Part shown: positions 6,146-6,639 of the stretch, in pieces
Numbering within the stretch: position 1 is the stretch's first letter
Layout: every line of letters begins with the position of its first letter
Source of the DNA: UBA6165 sp044233745
GTDB taxonomy: Bacteria > Bacteroidota > Bacteroidia > Flavobacteriales_D > Crocinitomicaceae
Length of the DNA stretch: 6,639 nt
NCBI GenBank assembly: GCA_044233745.1
Contig: JBIIJN010000107.1
Location: forward strand, 1 to 6,639
Direction of reading: 5' to 3'
Notes under the pieces: generated by a model
What the model saw: the letters and a program-made list of their open reading frames with translations, nothing else
Databases searched by the model: none
What the model was told of the DNA's origin: nothing
Translations under genes and position numbers: made by a program

Positions 6146-6639
6146 TTTCTGGGCGAACGTTGAAGCGAATCTGCCACAAATGTCCTAAAGCTCGATTGAT
6201 GTACAAGGTTCTTTTTTCGTCTAAAACTATCTCACCAACTGAATAACGCTTGTTTTTTACGGGTAACATAGGAGGATTCAGAAATGGAGGTTTCACCTGA
6301 CCACCATGTGTGTGACCCGATAAAATCCAGCCTGAAAAATCCTTCCAACCCGATAAATCGCATGTGTCAGGGTTGTGCGCCAAAACCAAGTTCGCTTGAC
6401 TGGCATCCAAATTTTCAAGTCCCTTTGCGATATCGCAGCGATTCGCCCATAAATCGTCTAAACCGATGATATTCAGTCCTTCAAGTGCTAACGACGTATT
6501 CCTAAGCACAGTAACACCATGTTCTTCCAATAAATCAACCACTTGTTGAGCCACTTCGGCATCTGCCCAGTCCTTCCCATAATCATGATTTCCGAGAATG
6601 GCCACTGTGCCTATTGAGCCCAAAACCAAGTTTTCACAA
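6123..6639 (-). CDS. Calcineurin-like metallophosphoesterase, C-terminal part (5' end outside window)
   Basis: The minus-strand frame is open from the right edge to TGA at 6125-6123, giving 171 residues; the true start lies beyond 6639, so the TTG near 6629 is not a real start. The visible part holds the metal-binding motifs of the family: GNHDY (16-20), AHNPD (87-91) and SGHTHGGQV (107-115), plus a C-terminal NRALGHL...FNVRPEITIFEL as in YkuE/YaeI-like proteins. The first Dx H and GD motifs are off the window. The substrate is unknown: relatives include YkuE, which is secreted, and LpxG-like UDP-2,3-diacylglucosamine hydrolases. A lipid A role would suit the acyltransferase nearby, but that is speculation. 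The C-terminal NRALG has alanine where NRGLG is common. Tail-to-tail overlap with the cca-type gene is 23 bp. Confidence 0.93.
   Translation of the reverse strand, partial: CENLVLGSIGTVAILGNHDYGKDWADAEVAQQVVDLLEEHGVTVLRNTSLALEGLNIIGLDDLWANRCDIAKGLENLDASQANLVLAHNPDTCDLSGWKDFSGWILSGHTHGGQVKPPFLNPPMLPVKNKRYSVGEIVLDEKRTLYINRALGHLWQIRFNVRPEITIFELA

Noticed and set aside
1..6639. CRISPR array, tRNA or rRNA gene, insertion sequence
   Set aside because: I saw no spaced repeats, cloverleaf, rRNA-like stretch, transposase or terminal inverted repeats. The gaps above 70 bp hold only promoter-like boxes and one palindrome.

Overview
The window looks like chromosome of a member of the Bacteroidota, probably a Flavobacteriales-like or related environmental lineage. 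The signs are: no Shine-Dalgarno sequences ahead of the starts; several matches to the Bacteroidota -7 promoter element TAnnTTTG; AT-rich genes with very short gaps; a lipoprotein with a short signal peptide; a large secreted beta-rich protein; and proteins (TsaC-type synthase, class II CCA enzyme, LpxL-type acyltransferase) whose wording resembles Bacteroidota versions. This assignment comes from reading the sequence and not from a search.

Layout, left to right. (1) Positions 1-1175, minus strand: the N-terminal 391 residues of a large secreted protein whose C-terminus lies outside the window. Its arrangement resembles the N-terminal module of WapA/RHS-type wall proteins. (2) Positions 1176-1325: a divergent promoter region. 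(3) Positions 1326-2335, plus strand: a lipoprotein with a possible CsgG/TolB-N-like fold, then, 2 nt later, a PhnA/YjdM zinc-ribbon protein. (4) Positions 2412-4579, plus strand: a tight cluster of a predicted 8-strand outer-membrane barrel, an LpxL/HtrB-type lipid A acyltransferase, and a TsaC/Sua5-type threonylcarbamoyl-AMP synthase whose start overlaps the acyltransferase stop. (5) Positions 4580-4720: a gap with a perfect palindrome flanked by a short direct repeat, and a promoter-like box almost touching the next start. (6) Positions 4721-6145, plus strand: a tRNA nucleotidyltransferase (CCA-adding type) with an HD domain. (7) Positions 6123-6639, minus strand: the C-terminal part of a calcineurin-like metallophosphoesterase, which converges on and overlaps the cca-type gene by 23 bp.

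Functionally the window is mostly housekeeping. Envelope genes (barrel, lipid A acyltransferase, lipoprotein, possibly the YkuE/LpxG-like phosphoesterase) are mixed with two tRNA-maturation enzymes, one for t6A37 and one for the 3' CCA end. I see no CRISPR array, mobile element, tRNA or rRNA, and no convincing undescribed multi-gene system. The most unusual items are the WapA-like secreted protein, the CsgG-like lipoprotein, the palindromic element at 4584-4629 and the almost leaderless arrangement of the cca-type gene.
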